Shown here in pieces: positions 9,443 through 17,056 of a stretch of DNA of 64,000 nucleotides (its first letter is position 1; each line of letters starts with the position of its first letter). This DNA is from Armatimonadota bacterium. Lineage in GTDB: Bacteria; Armatimonadota; Fimbriimonadia; Fimbriimonadales; Fimbriimonadaceae. The notes beneath the pieces are model-generated. The model searched no databases and was not told the origin of the DNA. It saw only the letters and a program-made list of their open reading frames with translations. Position numbers and translations under genes: made by a program. The DNA lies in NCBI GenBank assembly GCA_020438215.1, contig JAGQUX010000001.1:179406-243405 (forward strand), read 5' to 3'.

Positions 9443-9988
9443 ATGATCGAAATTCTGGTTCGAAACGCACACGGAAACCTCAACGAAAAGCATCGCGACT
9501 ACGCAGCAAAAAAACTTGGCAAACTGGATCGATACTTCCGCTCTGCCAGCCGCGTCGAAATCGCCCACATTGAAGAGAAATTAGGTCATCACATAGAAGT
9601 CACGGTCTTCGCAGATGGGATTACCCTCCGCGGTGAAGAAACAGATCCTCATGTCCATGCCGCTATTGATAAAGTCGCCGACAAACTGGAAACTCGCCTC
9701 CGCAGAATGAAATCGAGGATCATCAAGCGTCATCGAGTTCGCGGAGAACAAAACCCGATGGGTTTGGAAGATGTCTCCATCCCTGATGATGAGATGGAAG
9801 AGGATGTATTTGCCATTGCAGAGCACCGGCAGTACGACATGCGCCCGATCTCAGTGGAAGACGCGGCTTTGCAAATGGATCTGCTTGGCGACGATTTCTA
9901 CGCCTTCCGCAATGTGGAATCGAATGAAGTGGAAGTGCTGTATCGCGCCAAACGCGGCGGCTTTGGCTTGATGAGTTCTGGTAGCTAA
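9443..9988 (+). CDS. hpf: Long-form ribosome hibernation promoting factor
   Basis: The N-terminal 100 residues form the S30AE/YfiA fold that occupies the decoding centre (MIEILVRNAHGNLNEKHRDYAAKKLGKL, split here across residues 1-28; DPHVHAAIDKVADKLETRLRR). A C-terminal module (RPISVEDAALQMDLLGDDFYAFRN...EVLYRAKRGGFGL) is the dimerisation domain of long HPF that drives 100S ribosome formation. The 181-residue length fits the long form. It is 24 bases after ispDF and is followed by a strong hairpin, so it ends this operon. Confidence 0.92.
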   Translation: MIEILVRNAHGNLNEKHRDYAAKKLGKLDRYFRSASRVEIAHIEEKLGHHIEVTVFADGITLRGEETDPHVHAAIDKVADKLETRLRRMKSRIIKRHRVRGEQNPMGLEDVSIPDDEMEEDVFAIAEHRQYDMRPISVEDAALQMDLLGDDFYAFRNVESNEVEVLYRAKRGGFGLMSSGS

Positions 9989-9993
9989 ACTTG

Positions 9994-10022
9994 CAAAGGG
10001 CACGGCAAAGCCGTGCCCTTTG
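9994..10022 (+). terminator. Hairpin terminator after hpf
   Basis: A perfect 13-bp inverted repeat, CAAAGGGCACGGC and its complement, encloses an AAA loop just 5 bases after the hpf stop. Only a short T tract follows (GTTTCCC), so termination may be partial or factor-assisted. Confidence 0.75.
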
Positions 10023-10062
10023 TTTCCCGACAACACTTGAAGCCGAGTAAACTCAGCTCTGC

Positions 10063-11049
10063 ATGGCGGAAAAATCCCCTCAAGAAATTCGAGAAATGCT
10101 TCCGGCACTTCTCGAAGAAATCCACCAGGCGGAATCCATTATCGTTGGGTGCCACCTGAACCCTGATGGGGATGCTTTGGGGAGTGCTTTGGCATTCTCG
10201 CTCATGTTGGATCAGCTCGGCAAACCACACGAAGTGCTTTGTCACCATGCGCCCCCACGCAATCTCCAGTTTCTGCCCCATGTTGATCGTATCAAGCAAT
10301 CCACAGAAACTCAAAGCCCTGATCTGGCTGTCATTCTTGATCTCGAAGCCACCCACCGCCTCGGTTCGCTGGAAGACGTTTTCTTAAGTGCTAAGCGCAC
10401 AATCGTGATTGACCATCACCAGCCTCACCAAGAGCCAGGTGACCTGCGAATCGTGAGTACTTATTCCCCGGCAACAGCCGCTCTGCTTTGCGATCTTTTC
10501 TTTGATTCTGAAATTGAGATCACGCCAGAAATGGCGACCTGCCTCCTCACCGGAATCATCACCGATACCGGCAGTTTCAAGTTCCCTAATACCACCAGCC
10601 ATTCGATGCACGTCAGTGCAACGCTCTTGGAGAAGGGAGCCAAGCTCGCCCAGGTTTCTGAAGAGGTTTACATGACCAAATCTCGAGCCAGCGTTGAGCT
10701 TCTAGGCTACTGCCTCGCTCATATGAAGCTGGATATGGACGAACAGCTTGCATGGACAACCGTACCCAACTCTGTGTTTCAACAAACCGGTGCCACCGAC
10801 GAGGACACCGAGGGCATCGTGAACGAAATGCTGGCGATTGAGTCCGTACGGGTAGCCGCTATCCTTCGCGAAGGAAAGCCGGGCAAAATCCGTGGCAGCC
10901 TGCGATCACGCGGGGCGATTGATGTCAGCCAAGTGGCACGAGTTTTTGAAGGGGGCGGACACAAAAACGCCTCGGGTGTGAGTTTTGAAGGAGACATCTG
11001 CGACGCAGAAGAAAAGCTGGTCGCCGAATTGAGGAAATGCTTGGCATAG
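10063..11049 (+). CDS. nrnA: DHH-family phosphoesterase, NrnA-type nanoRNase/pAp phosphatase
   Basis: DHH/DHHA1 enzymes of this type degrade very short RNA oligonucleotides and dephosphorylate 3'-phosphoadenosine 5'-phosphate, using manganese. Visible motifs are CHLNPDGDALGS (metal site I, near residue 30), AVILDLEATHRLG, the DHH signature VIDHHQPH (about 112), ITDTGSFKFPNT (about 167), and the substrate-binding GGGHKNASG of the DHHA1 domain near the C-terminus. The length of 328 residues is normal. The motif before site I reads CHLNPDGD rather than SHxxPDGD, a mild variant. A TAAACT hexamer at 10048-10053 suggests a near-leaderless start. It overlaps truB by 13 bases, a pairing frequent in other bacteria. 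Confidence 0.92.
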   Translation: MAEKSPQEIREMLPALLEEIHQAESIIVGCHLNPDGDALGSALAFSLMLDQLGKPHEVLCHHAPPRNLQFLPHVDRIKQSTETQSPDLAVILDLEATHRLGSLEDVFLSAKRTIVIDHHQPHQEPGDLRIVSTYSPATAALLCDLFFDSEIEITPEMATCLLTGIITDTGSFKFPNTTSHSMHVSATLLEKGAKLAQVSEEVYMTKSRASVELLGYCLAHMKLDMDEQLAWTTVPNSVFQQTGATDEDTEGIVNEMLAIESVRVAAILREGKPGKIRGSLRSRGAIDVSQVARVFEGGGHKNASGVSFEGDICDAEEKLVAELRKCLA

Positions 11050-11909
11050 TCCTCATTGATAAGCCAAAAGGCATCACTTCACATGATGTCGTCTCCCGGC
11101 TCCGACGCCGCTTCCAGACGAAACGCATCGGTCACGCCGGAACCCTCGACCCGCTCGCGACAGGACTGCTTGTACTTGCGGTTGGCCCAGCTACGCGCTT
11201 CCTGCAATATCTCCCGCTAGAACCCAAAGAATACATCAGCACCTTCAAGTTCGGGCAGACAACCAACACCTTCGACGCCGAAGGCGAAGTCACTCAGACA
11301 CGTTCCGTTCCCGCGAACCTGGAAGCCGCAATCGCCCATAACATTGACCAATTTCGTGGTGAAATCCAGCAAACCCCGCCAATGTACAGCGCGGTGAAAG
11401 TGAATGGTCAGCCTCTCTACAAATATGCTCGCAAAGGCGAAGAGGTCGAGGTCAAGTCCCGCACTGTTTTTATTGAAGAGATGGAACTCCTCGAAATCAA
11501 CGGCGATGAGGCGGAGTTCCGGATCGTCTGCTCTGGAGGAACTTACATCCGCACTCTCGCCCACGATTTGGGAGAAGCAATCGGATGTGGTGCATACATC
11601 AGCCAGTTGGCTCGAACGCAAGTCGGCGAATTCGATATTGAGGATGCTGTCACGCTCGAAGATGTCGGTGAAAGTGACCTGATTCCCCTGAGCAAAGCCC
11701 TCAAGCCGATGCCGCTAGAAAGGCTCAATCCCATTCAGATTGAATACGTTCGGAATGGCCGGCAAATCCAGTTCCGCCACTCGCTGACAGCAAAAACTAT
11801 CGGTTTGACAGACCAAGAGGGCAACGTGATTGGGATTGGACACGTCGTAGGAAATATGGTGCAGCCCGAATGCATCATCCCCGCTGAGGTGATTCATGGA
11901 ACTGTTTGA
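11037..11909 (+). CDS. truB: tRNA pseudouridine-55 synthase TruB
   Basis: TruB isomerises U55 in the T-loop of tRNAs. The catalytic aspartate is Asp38 in HAGTLDPLATGLLV. KPKGITSHD near residue 9 and CSGGTYIRTLAHDLGEAIGCGA near 162 (the RNA-binding motif, quoted in part) are further TruB signatures. The C-terminal extension (about 230-290) resembles a PUA-like tail. The ATG lies inside the end of nrnA, so translation is probably coupled. It in turn overlaps the DUF2752 gene by 14 bases. Confidence 0.94.
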   Translation: MLGIVLIDKPKGITSHDVVSRLRRRFQTKRIGHAGTLDPLATGLLVLAVGPATRFLQYLPLEPKEYISTFKFGQTTNTFDAEGEVTQTRSVPANLEAAIAHNIDQFRGEIQQTPPMYSAVKVNGQPLYKYARKGEEVEVKSRTVFIEEMELLEINGDEAEFRIVCSGGTYIRTLAHDLGEAIGCGAYISQLARTQVGEFDIEDAVTLEDVGESDLIPLSKALKPMPLERLNPIQIEYVRNGRQIQFRHSLTAKTIGLTDQEGNVIGIGHVVGNMVQPECIIPAEVIHGTV

Positions 11910-12372
11910 GCACAACGTTGACCGCAAGTACCTGCGCGGTCACGTGGCTTGGTTCGTGCTTTGGCTAGTAATTTCTCTTATCGGAGCCTTCGTCCTCAAA
12001 CCGAGCGCTTACGGGCACGGCACCCACACTCAGCTCGGTCTACCACCCTGCGGCTCTGTACTCCTGTTTGATCGTCCTTGCCCAGGCTGCGGATTGACGA
12101 CCAGTTGGACGGCGGTTCTCCACGGGCAATTTGGCGATGCCTTCCACGACCATATGTTCGGCCCGATCCTCTATCTCGGGTTCACATTCACGGCTTTTGC
12201 CTGTCTGTTTGGATTTATAAAACGTAAACGCTTCCGCCAGGATACAAAGCTTGCCAATGTTGTGCTGTCTTCCGTACTCGTAGTGTTTCTCGTGTACGGA
12301 ACGATCCGCTTCATCATGACTCCGCTCCACTCGCCGTTTACCGCAAAAAGTTCAATCACCCGCCATCAGTAA
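11896..12372 (+). CDS. DUF2752 small membrane protein
   Basis: This 158-residue protein has three predicted transmembrane helices (about 17-35, 90-110 and 118-138) and the family hallmark CPGCGLTTSWTAVLHGQ near residue 57, preceded by LPPCGSVLLFDRP. The conserved cysteines suggest metal or thiol chemistry at the membrane, but the function of DUF2752 is not established. It overlaps truB by 14 bases at its 5' end and converges with the PLP enzyme at its 3' end (7-base overlap). The frame is well supported by the motif. Confidence 0.8.
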   Translation: MELFEHNVDRKYLRGHVAWFVLWLVISLIGAFVLKPSAYGHGTHTQLGLPPCGSVLLFDRPCPGCGLTTSWTAVLHGQFGDAFHDHMFGPILYLGFTFTAFACLFGFIKRKRFRQDTKLANVVLSSVLVVFLVYGTIRFIMTPLHSPFTAKSSITRHQ

Positions 12373-13334
12373 GCGAACAAAGCGGGATTTCCTCCGGTAT
12401 GCCAGAAGAGAATTCTTCCACTGATCTCGCCGGAATGTGCTAAATCCAAAAGCGCAGCAAATGCCTTCCCCGTATAAACAGGGTCGAGCAGGATCCCTTC
12501 TTTTTTCGCTAGCAACTCAATAGCCAGATTGCCTGCTTCGCTCGGCGAGCCATAACCCGGCCCCACCCAATCCAACCGAAAATCGAGATCTTCATGAGTG
12601 AGCGCGGGGCCGACTCCACCAGCTTGGACATAGCTTTCACTCAACAAGACCATGTCGTCCAGAACCTCCGGTTCGGGATCAACAGCGATGCCGATCACCT
12701 TCGTTTTTGAGCCTCGGAAGTAATGTGTCAATCCAACTTGGGTGCTCCCGCTACTACTGGCGGCAACAATGAAATCAAACTCAAAATCCACTTGCTGGGA
12801 GATTTCTTTGCCCGCCTCATAAAAAGCATGAACCCCCTGTGGAGAACTTCCCCCCAGCGGAATCACTTTCACTTTCTTACCCTGATCTCGCAACCGAGAG
12901 GCTTCCAATTCGATCGCCTCATCCATCGCATCCCAAGTGCCGTCGGGAATCAGTTTTCTTTGGAGCCCCGTCCATTCATCCAGTGCAAGATTCCCGCCTT
13001 GCAAACCGATCACCTCATTCGGCTTACGATCCAAATCTTGATAAGGCCGCTCCATACATACGGCCACACACTCAACACCCAGCACCGCGCAAGTTGCCCC
13101 CAGTTGGCGTAGGAAATTGGATTGCACCTGCCCACAACTCACCACAACATCGCAACTCGACGCTTTGATTTCGTGAGCCAGATACTGAAGTTTGCGCCCC
13201 TTATTCCCTCCCATTGCAAAACCGGTCAGGTCATCACGCTTGACCCAAAGCTCGCAATTTGAACCCGAATCCAGCCGCTCCAAACGGTGGAGGGGAGTAG
13301 GCAAAGGAAACAGCGAAATGGACTCGAACGTCAC
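12366..13334 (-). CDS. PLP-dependent D-cysteine desulfhydrase / ACC deaminase family enzyme
   Basis: This is a fold-type II pyridoxal-phosphate enzyme related to D-cysteine desulfhydrase and 1-aminocyclopropane-1-carboxylate deaminase. The Schiff-base lysine is about Lys45 in GFAMGGNKGRKLQYL. It also has PTPLHRLERL, VKRDDLTG, SCGQVQSNFLRQ and the phosphate-binding ASSSGSTQVGL. The frame stays open upstream to 13451, but that extension would overlap the divergent gene at 13433 and has no family counterpart. A GTG at 13334 gives the expected N-terminus (TFESISLFPLPTPL). That GTG lies inside a perfect 16-bp palindrome. The exact substrate (D-cysteine, ACC or cysteate-like) cannot be decided from sequence alone. 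Confidence 0.85.
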   Translation of the reverse strand: MTFESISLFPLPTPLHRLERLDSGSNCELWVKRDDLTGFAMGGNKGRKLQYLAHEIKASSCDVVVSCGQVQSNFLRQLGATCAVLGVECVAVCMERPYQDLDRKPNEVIGLQGGNLALDEWTGLQRKLIPDGTWDAMDEAIELEASRLRDQGKKVKVIPLGGSSPQGVHAFYEAGKEISQQVDFEFDFIVAASSSGSTQVGLTHYFRGSKTKVIGIAVDPEPEVLDDMVLLSESYVQAGGVGPALTHEDLDFRLDWVGPGYGSPSEAGNLAIELLAKKEGILLDPVYTGKAFAALLDLAHSGEISGRILFWHTGGNPALFAY

Positions 13335-13348
13335 AAGATATATCTTGT
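13333..13348. promoter_or_regulatory. 16-bp perfect palindrome at the desulfhydrase start
   Basis: ACAAGATATATCTTGT is its own reverse complement and overlaps the proposed GTG start of the minus-strand PLP enzyme. Its size and position suit a dimeric repressor operator, possibly shared with the divergent gene at 13433. No regulator is encoded nearby. Confidence 0.4.
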
Positions 13349-13432
13349 CACTGTATTGAGCAAAAAACCAACACTTCTGGGCGGGACGCTCTCCCGAAGC
13401 CTGGTAATTTTGCCGAATATAATAAGGAAAAT

Positions 13433-14014
13433 ATGGAAAGCGAAGCACCAAAGCGCAATAAACGCATGATGTTCGGATGCATGGGAATCTGCATCGGCAT
13501 CTTGCTGGCTGTTTGGTACTTCCTCCTCCCAGTCTGGAAAGTTGCTAAAAAGACCGGAATTCTTGATGACAAAGTCATGCGGGAGTACAAAGGTAATTCC
13601 ATGCAAAACCTGAAAGAGCAACACACCGCATTGATGCTCTACCAGAATTCCGAGGGGATGCTCCCCAACGCCAGTGGATGGATGGATGCCATCTGGCCGT
13701 ATATGAAAGCCGGTGATATGACCCAAGAAGAAGCGGAAAAGAAACTCCGAAATCCCGCGGTCACCGCAGATAACCCACTCGGATTTGGATACGCCTTCAA
13801 TGAGAAGCTTTCGGAGGGCTACTCCGACGATTTTGAGAATCCAGAAACCACTCCGCTTACCTTCGATAGTAGCGATATCAACCGCAATGCGAAGGGCAAC
13901 CCTTTGCAGCTTGCTCCTTCCCCACAGCGACCGGGCGGAAACCAAGCGATCACGCTCGAAGGGAACGTGCAATCGCTGGAAGACATCCTGAAAGGCAAGA
14001 AGCCGAACAAATAA
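13433..14014 (+). CDS. Membrane-anchored hypothetical protein with pseudopilin-like periplasmic part
   Basis: The protein has a short basic N-terminus (MESEAPKRNKRMM), one transmembrane helix (about 14-36), and a soluble domain. The soluble part contains NLKEQHTALMLYQNSEGMLPNASGWMDAIWPYMK (quoted loosely, residues about 58-90). This resembles the 'NLKQ...LLMYAQDYDG.LP' core of planctomycete/armatimonadete pseudopilin-like proteins, but without a prepilin cleavage site. The C-terminus is Pro/Asn/Gly-rich. TATAAT at 13418-13423 and AAGGA just before the ATG support this start. The function is unknown. Confidence 0.65.
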   Translation: MESEAPKRNKRMMFGCMGICIGILLAVWYFLLPVWKVAKKTGILDDKVMREYKGNSMQNLKEQHTALMLYQNSEGMLPNASGWMDAIWPYMKAGDMTQEEAEKKLRNPAVTADNPLGFGYAFNEKLSEGYSDDFENPETTPLTFDSSDINRNAKGNPLQLAPSPQRPGGNQAITLEGNVQSLEDILKGKKPNK

Positions 14015-14044
14015 CTCGGGATTGGAACGGACTTTGCGGGCAAA

Positions 14045-14623
14045 ATGAGTATGGAGCCGACAAGGATGCCCGAAAACCAACTCGATCTCACCACCAGCAA
14101 AACAAAGTGGTCAAAGGCAATCTTGATCAAGCGCGTGTTGTGGGGCATCGTCTGGACGCTCTTTTTCCGCCCCTCACCACGAGTTTTCTTTGATAGCTGG
14201 CGCGTGTTTCTCCTTCGACTTTTTGGAGCGAAGATCGGACACTCCGTTCGCATCGCCAATACGGTCAAGGTGCTTTACCCCTGGGAGCTAGAAATCGGCG
14301 ATGGCTCTTGGGTGGGCTGGAATGTGGACATCTACAACTACGCCAAAGTGACGATCGGCACCATGTCCGTTGTCAGTCAATACAGCTACCTGTGCACCGG
14401 CTCCCACGATTACGTCAAGCCAGATTTTCCGCTCGTTTTCTTCCCCATCTCTATCGGTGATGGTGCCTGGGTTGCCGCTGATTGCTTTGTCGGGCCGGGG
14501 GTGACCATCGGGGATCGCGCGATTGTTGCTTCGCGGTCAGTCGTCACGAAAGATCAGCCAGAAGGAATGATCTGCGCTGGCCATCCTTGCAAACCGATCA
14601 AAGAACGTCCGCCCATCGATTAG
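14045..14623 (+). CDS. WcaF-like left-handed beta-helix acyltransferase
   Basis: This 192-residue protein has hexapeptide repeats characteristic of the left-handed parallel beta-helix: IGHSVRIANTVKV, LEIGDGSWVGWNVDIYN, ISIGDGAWVAADCFVGPG and VTIGDRAIVASRSVV. It ends with AGHPCKPIKER, typical of sugar O-acetyltransferases such as WcaF of colanic acid synthesis. SHDY near residue 119 contains the likely catalytic His. There is no signal peptide, so it acts in the cytoplasm on a sugar precursor. No other polysaccharide genes adjoin it. The acceptor is unknown. Confidence 0.8.
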   Translation: MSMEPTRMPENQLDLTTSKTKWSKAILIKRVLWGIVWTLFFRPSPRVFFDSWRVFLLRLFGAKIGHSVRIANTVKVLYPWELEIGDGSWVGWNVDIYNYAKVTIGTMSVVSQYSYLCTGSHDYVKPDFPLVFFPISIGDGAWVAADCFVGPGVTIGDRAIVASRSVVTKDQPEGMICAGHPCKPIKERPPID

Positions 14624-14648
14624 TCTGCCTGGTACGCTTGATCCCGTA

Positions 14649-15614
14649 ATGATCCAAGCGATCCGGTGGGATGACGGCAAGCTTCACCTCCTCGACCAAC
14701 GCCATCTTCCGCACAAGGAAGAATGGCTCACCCTGACTACATGGGAAGAGGTTCGCGACGCCATCCGAGATATGGTCGTTCGGGGTGCTCCAGCGATTGG
14801 AGTGACTGCCGCATACGGAATGGCCATTGCCGCCCGCTCTGGCGATGACCTCCGCCAAGCCCACGATGGTCTTGCCGCTAGCCGACCAACCGCCGTCAAC
14901 CTGTTTTGGGCGTTAGAGCGCATTGAACAACTGGAATACCACTCTCCGGAGGCAATTGAGAAGGAAGCCATCGAAATAGAAAGCGAAGATCGAGCACTTT
15001 GCCAACGCATTGGCGAACTCGGAGCCGCTCTCGTCCCTGAACACGCTCGTATCTTGACGATCTGTAACACCGGCTCCCTTGCTACCGCCGGCATTGGCAC
15101 TGCGCTCGGAATCATCCGCACTGCCCACGTGCAAGGCAAGGTACAGCATGTGTATTCCTGCGAAACTCGGCCACGCCAGCAAGGGCTCAAGCTCACCGCC
15201 TGGGAATTGCTAAGGGACGGCATCCCTTTCCAAAGCATCCCGGATTCTGCGGCCGCGTCACTTATGCAAGCGGGAAACGTTGATTTTGTTGTTGCCGGAG
15301 CCGACCGCATCGCCGCAAACGGGGACTCTGCCAACAAGATCGGAACTCTGATGCTGGCCATCTGCGCCAAACGGTTTGACATCCCTTTCGTCATTGCCGC
15401 ACCAACAACTACAATCGATTCGGAAATGCAAACGGGGGCGCACATCCCGATTGAAGAACGGGACCCAAGCGAACTCACAGAGGTGGATCGTCGCCGCATA
15501 GCCCCGGAAGGATGCCCCGTTTTCAACCCCGGATTTGATGTCACACCCGCTGACTTGATCTCTAATATCGTTACGGAGCTTGGGGTGTTTTCTTACCCCT
15601 ACAATTTCTCATGA
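14649..15614 (+). CDS. mtnA: S-methyl-5-thioribose-1-phosphate isomerase
   Basis: MtnA converts 5-methylthioribose-1-phosphate to the ribulose form in methionine salvage. Signatures are VRGAPAIGVTAAYGMA (about 39), ICNTGSLATAGIGTALG (about 138, with the catalytic Cys), ETRPRQQGLKLTAWEL (about 171) and VVAGADRIAANGDSANKIGT (about 213, with the catalytic Asp and Asn-Lys). At 321 residues it is slightly short but complete. A TACGCT hexamer at 14633-14638 fits a near-leaderless start. The stop overlaps the sulfatase ATG (ATGA), so the two are translationally coupled. No other mtn gene is visible. Confidence 0.93.
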   Translation: MIQAIRWDDGKLHLLDQRHLPHKEEWLTLTTWEEVRDAIRDMVVRGAPAIGVTAAYGMAIAARSGDDLRQAHDGLAASRPTAVNLFWALERIEQLEYHSPEAIEKEAIEIESEDRALCQRIGELGAALVPEHARILTICNTGSLATAGIGTALGIIRTAHVQGKVQHVYSCETRPRQQGLKLTAWELLRDGIPFQSIPDSAAASLMQAGNVDFVVAGADRIAANGDSANKIGTLMLAICAKRFDIPFVIAAPTTTIDSEMQTGAHIPIEERDPSELTEVDRRRIAPEGCPVFNPGFDVTPADLISNIVTELGVFSYPYNFS

Positions 15615-17056
15615 TTCCCGGCTTGCTCACCACTGCTATCCAGCCCGACCAACGTCCAAACGTCGTGCTCTTTATCGTGGACGATCTGGGGTGGCAAGAC
15701 CTCTCAATCCCCCTCCACACCGAGCCAACCGAATTCAACAAGCGGTATCAAACGCCCCATCTTGCCGAGCTAGCGAAAAACTCCATGATCTACACACGGG
15801 CGTATTCAGCGAGCCCGGTCTGCACCCCAACGCGCACATCGATCATGACAGGGAAGAACCCAGCGCGAACCCATATCAGCTACTGGACTCTGCAAGGCGA
15901 TACTTCCGCCAATGATCCCAAAACAAAACCCCCGGCGTGGCAAATGGAAGGGTTACTCCCAAAGGATGGGCCGTTCCTTCCCCAAATCTTGAGCGATTAC
16001 GGATACAAGACCATCCACGTTGGAAAAGCGCATTTCGGGGCCATCGGAAAGTACGCCGCCGACCCGAAAGCGATTGGTTTTCAAGTCAATATTGCCGGAC
16101 ATGCAGCAGGTGGCCCGGGGAGCTTTTATGGCACTCATAATTTCAGCACTTCCCTGCGGCAAGGCAAACCTTCTGAGCCGAGCGTCTGGGATATCCCTGG
16201 ATTAGAAGAGTTCCATGGCAAAGACATCTATTTGACGGAAGCACTCACGCAGAAAGCGTGTGATGTCATTCGAGAATCGAAAGGCGATGGGAAGCCGTTC
16301 TTCATGAACTTTGCCCCTTATGCCGTCCATGCCCCGATCATGGCGAACAAGCGCTACCTTTCCAAGTACGCGGGCCTTGATCAGCGAGAAGCCGCTTACG
16401 CAACCATGATAGAAAGCTACGATGCGGCGATTGGCGACCTTGTTTCCACTTTGCAAGCGACGGGCGAATACGACAATACGGTCTTCATTTTCACCAGCGA
16501 TAACGGTGGACTCTCTGTCCACTCCCGCGCGGGCAAAGACGATCGGAACGCTCCACTTCGGGGCGGGAAAGGGAGCATTTACGACGGCGGGATTCGGATT
16601 CCGCTCATCGTCCACCGTCCGGGCAAGCCAGCCGGGCGAACGGATAATCGAGTCGTTAGCATGGACTTGTTCCCTTCGATCCTCGGCTATGCAGGAATCA
16701 ATTCTGTGGATTCAGTGGATGGTCGCCGTATTGAAGTCGAAGGTGATCGCCCGCTCCTGTTCCATATGCCCCACTTCTGGGGAGTGAACGCCCCTGGAAT
16801 TGAGCCGTTCACCTCTTTGATCTGGGGAAGGTACAAGCTCACCTACACCCATCGCGATTTGGGTTACCAACTGTATGATCTCCAAAGCGATATTGGTGAG
16901 CAGAAGAACATAATTGGCTCTGCCAGCCGTGATCTTAAGATCAAGATGATTGGAGCCATGTCACGTGAACTTCAACGCATGAACGCCCAGATGCCGATCA
17001 GCAAAGAAACCGGTGAACCTATCCCGATGCCGCGAACCCAATGGAGCAGCAACTGA
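15611..17056 (+). CDS. Sulfatase (formylglycine-type)
   Basis: This is an alkaline-phosphatase-superfamily arylsulfatase-like enzyme of 481 residues. The metal site is in VLFIVDDLGWQDLS (about 19-32). The Cys destined to become formylglycine is Cys71 in SPVCTPTRTSIMTG, matching CxPxR. KTIHVGKAHFG, TSDNGG and RIPLIVHRPGK are further signatures. The N-terminus (MIPGLLTTAIQPDQRPN) lacks a long hydrophobic signal, so either it is cytoplasmic or the true start lies inside mtnA. It is coupled to mtnA (ATGA) and to the nucleoside phosphorylase (TGATG). The sulfated substrate is unknown, and no maturase is visible in the window. Confidence 0.87.
   Translation: MIPGLLTTAIQPDQRPNVVLFIVDDLGWQDLSIPLHTEPTEFNKRYQTPHLAELAKNSMIYTRAYSASPVCTPTRTSIMTGKNPARTHISYWTLQGDTSANDPKTKPPAWQMEGLLPKDGPFLPQILSDYGYKTIHVGKAHFGAIGKYAADPKAIGFQVNIAGHAAGGPGSFYGTHNFSTSLRQGKPSEPSVWDIPGLEEFHGKDIYLTEALTQKACDVIRESKGDGKPFFMNFAPYAVHAPIMANKRYLSKYAGLDQREAAYATMIESYDAAIGDLVSTLQATGEYDNTVFIFTSDNGGLSVHSRAGKDDRNAPLRGGKGSIYDGGIRIPLIVHRPGKPAGRTDNRVVSMDLFPSILGYAGINSVDSVDGRRIEVEGDRPLLFHMPHFWGVNAPGIEPFTSLIWGRYKLTYTHRDLGYQLYDLQSDIGEQKNIIGSASRDLKIKMIGAMSRELQRMNAQMPISKETGEPIPMPRTQWSSN

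Noticed and set aside
8726..9568. Minus-strand frame of 280 codons opposite ispDF and hpf
   Set aside because: It spans two certain genes on the other strand and shows no protein family features.
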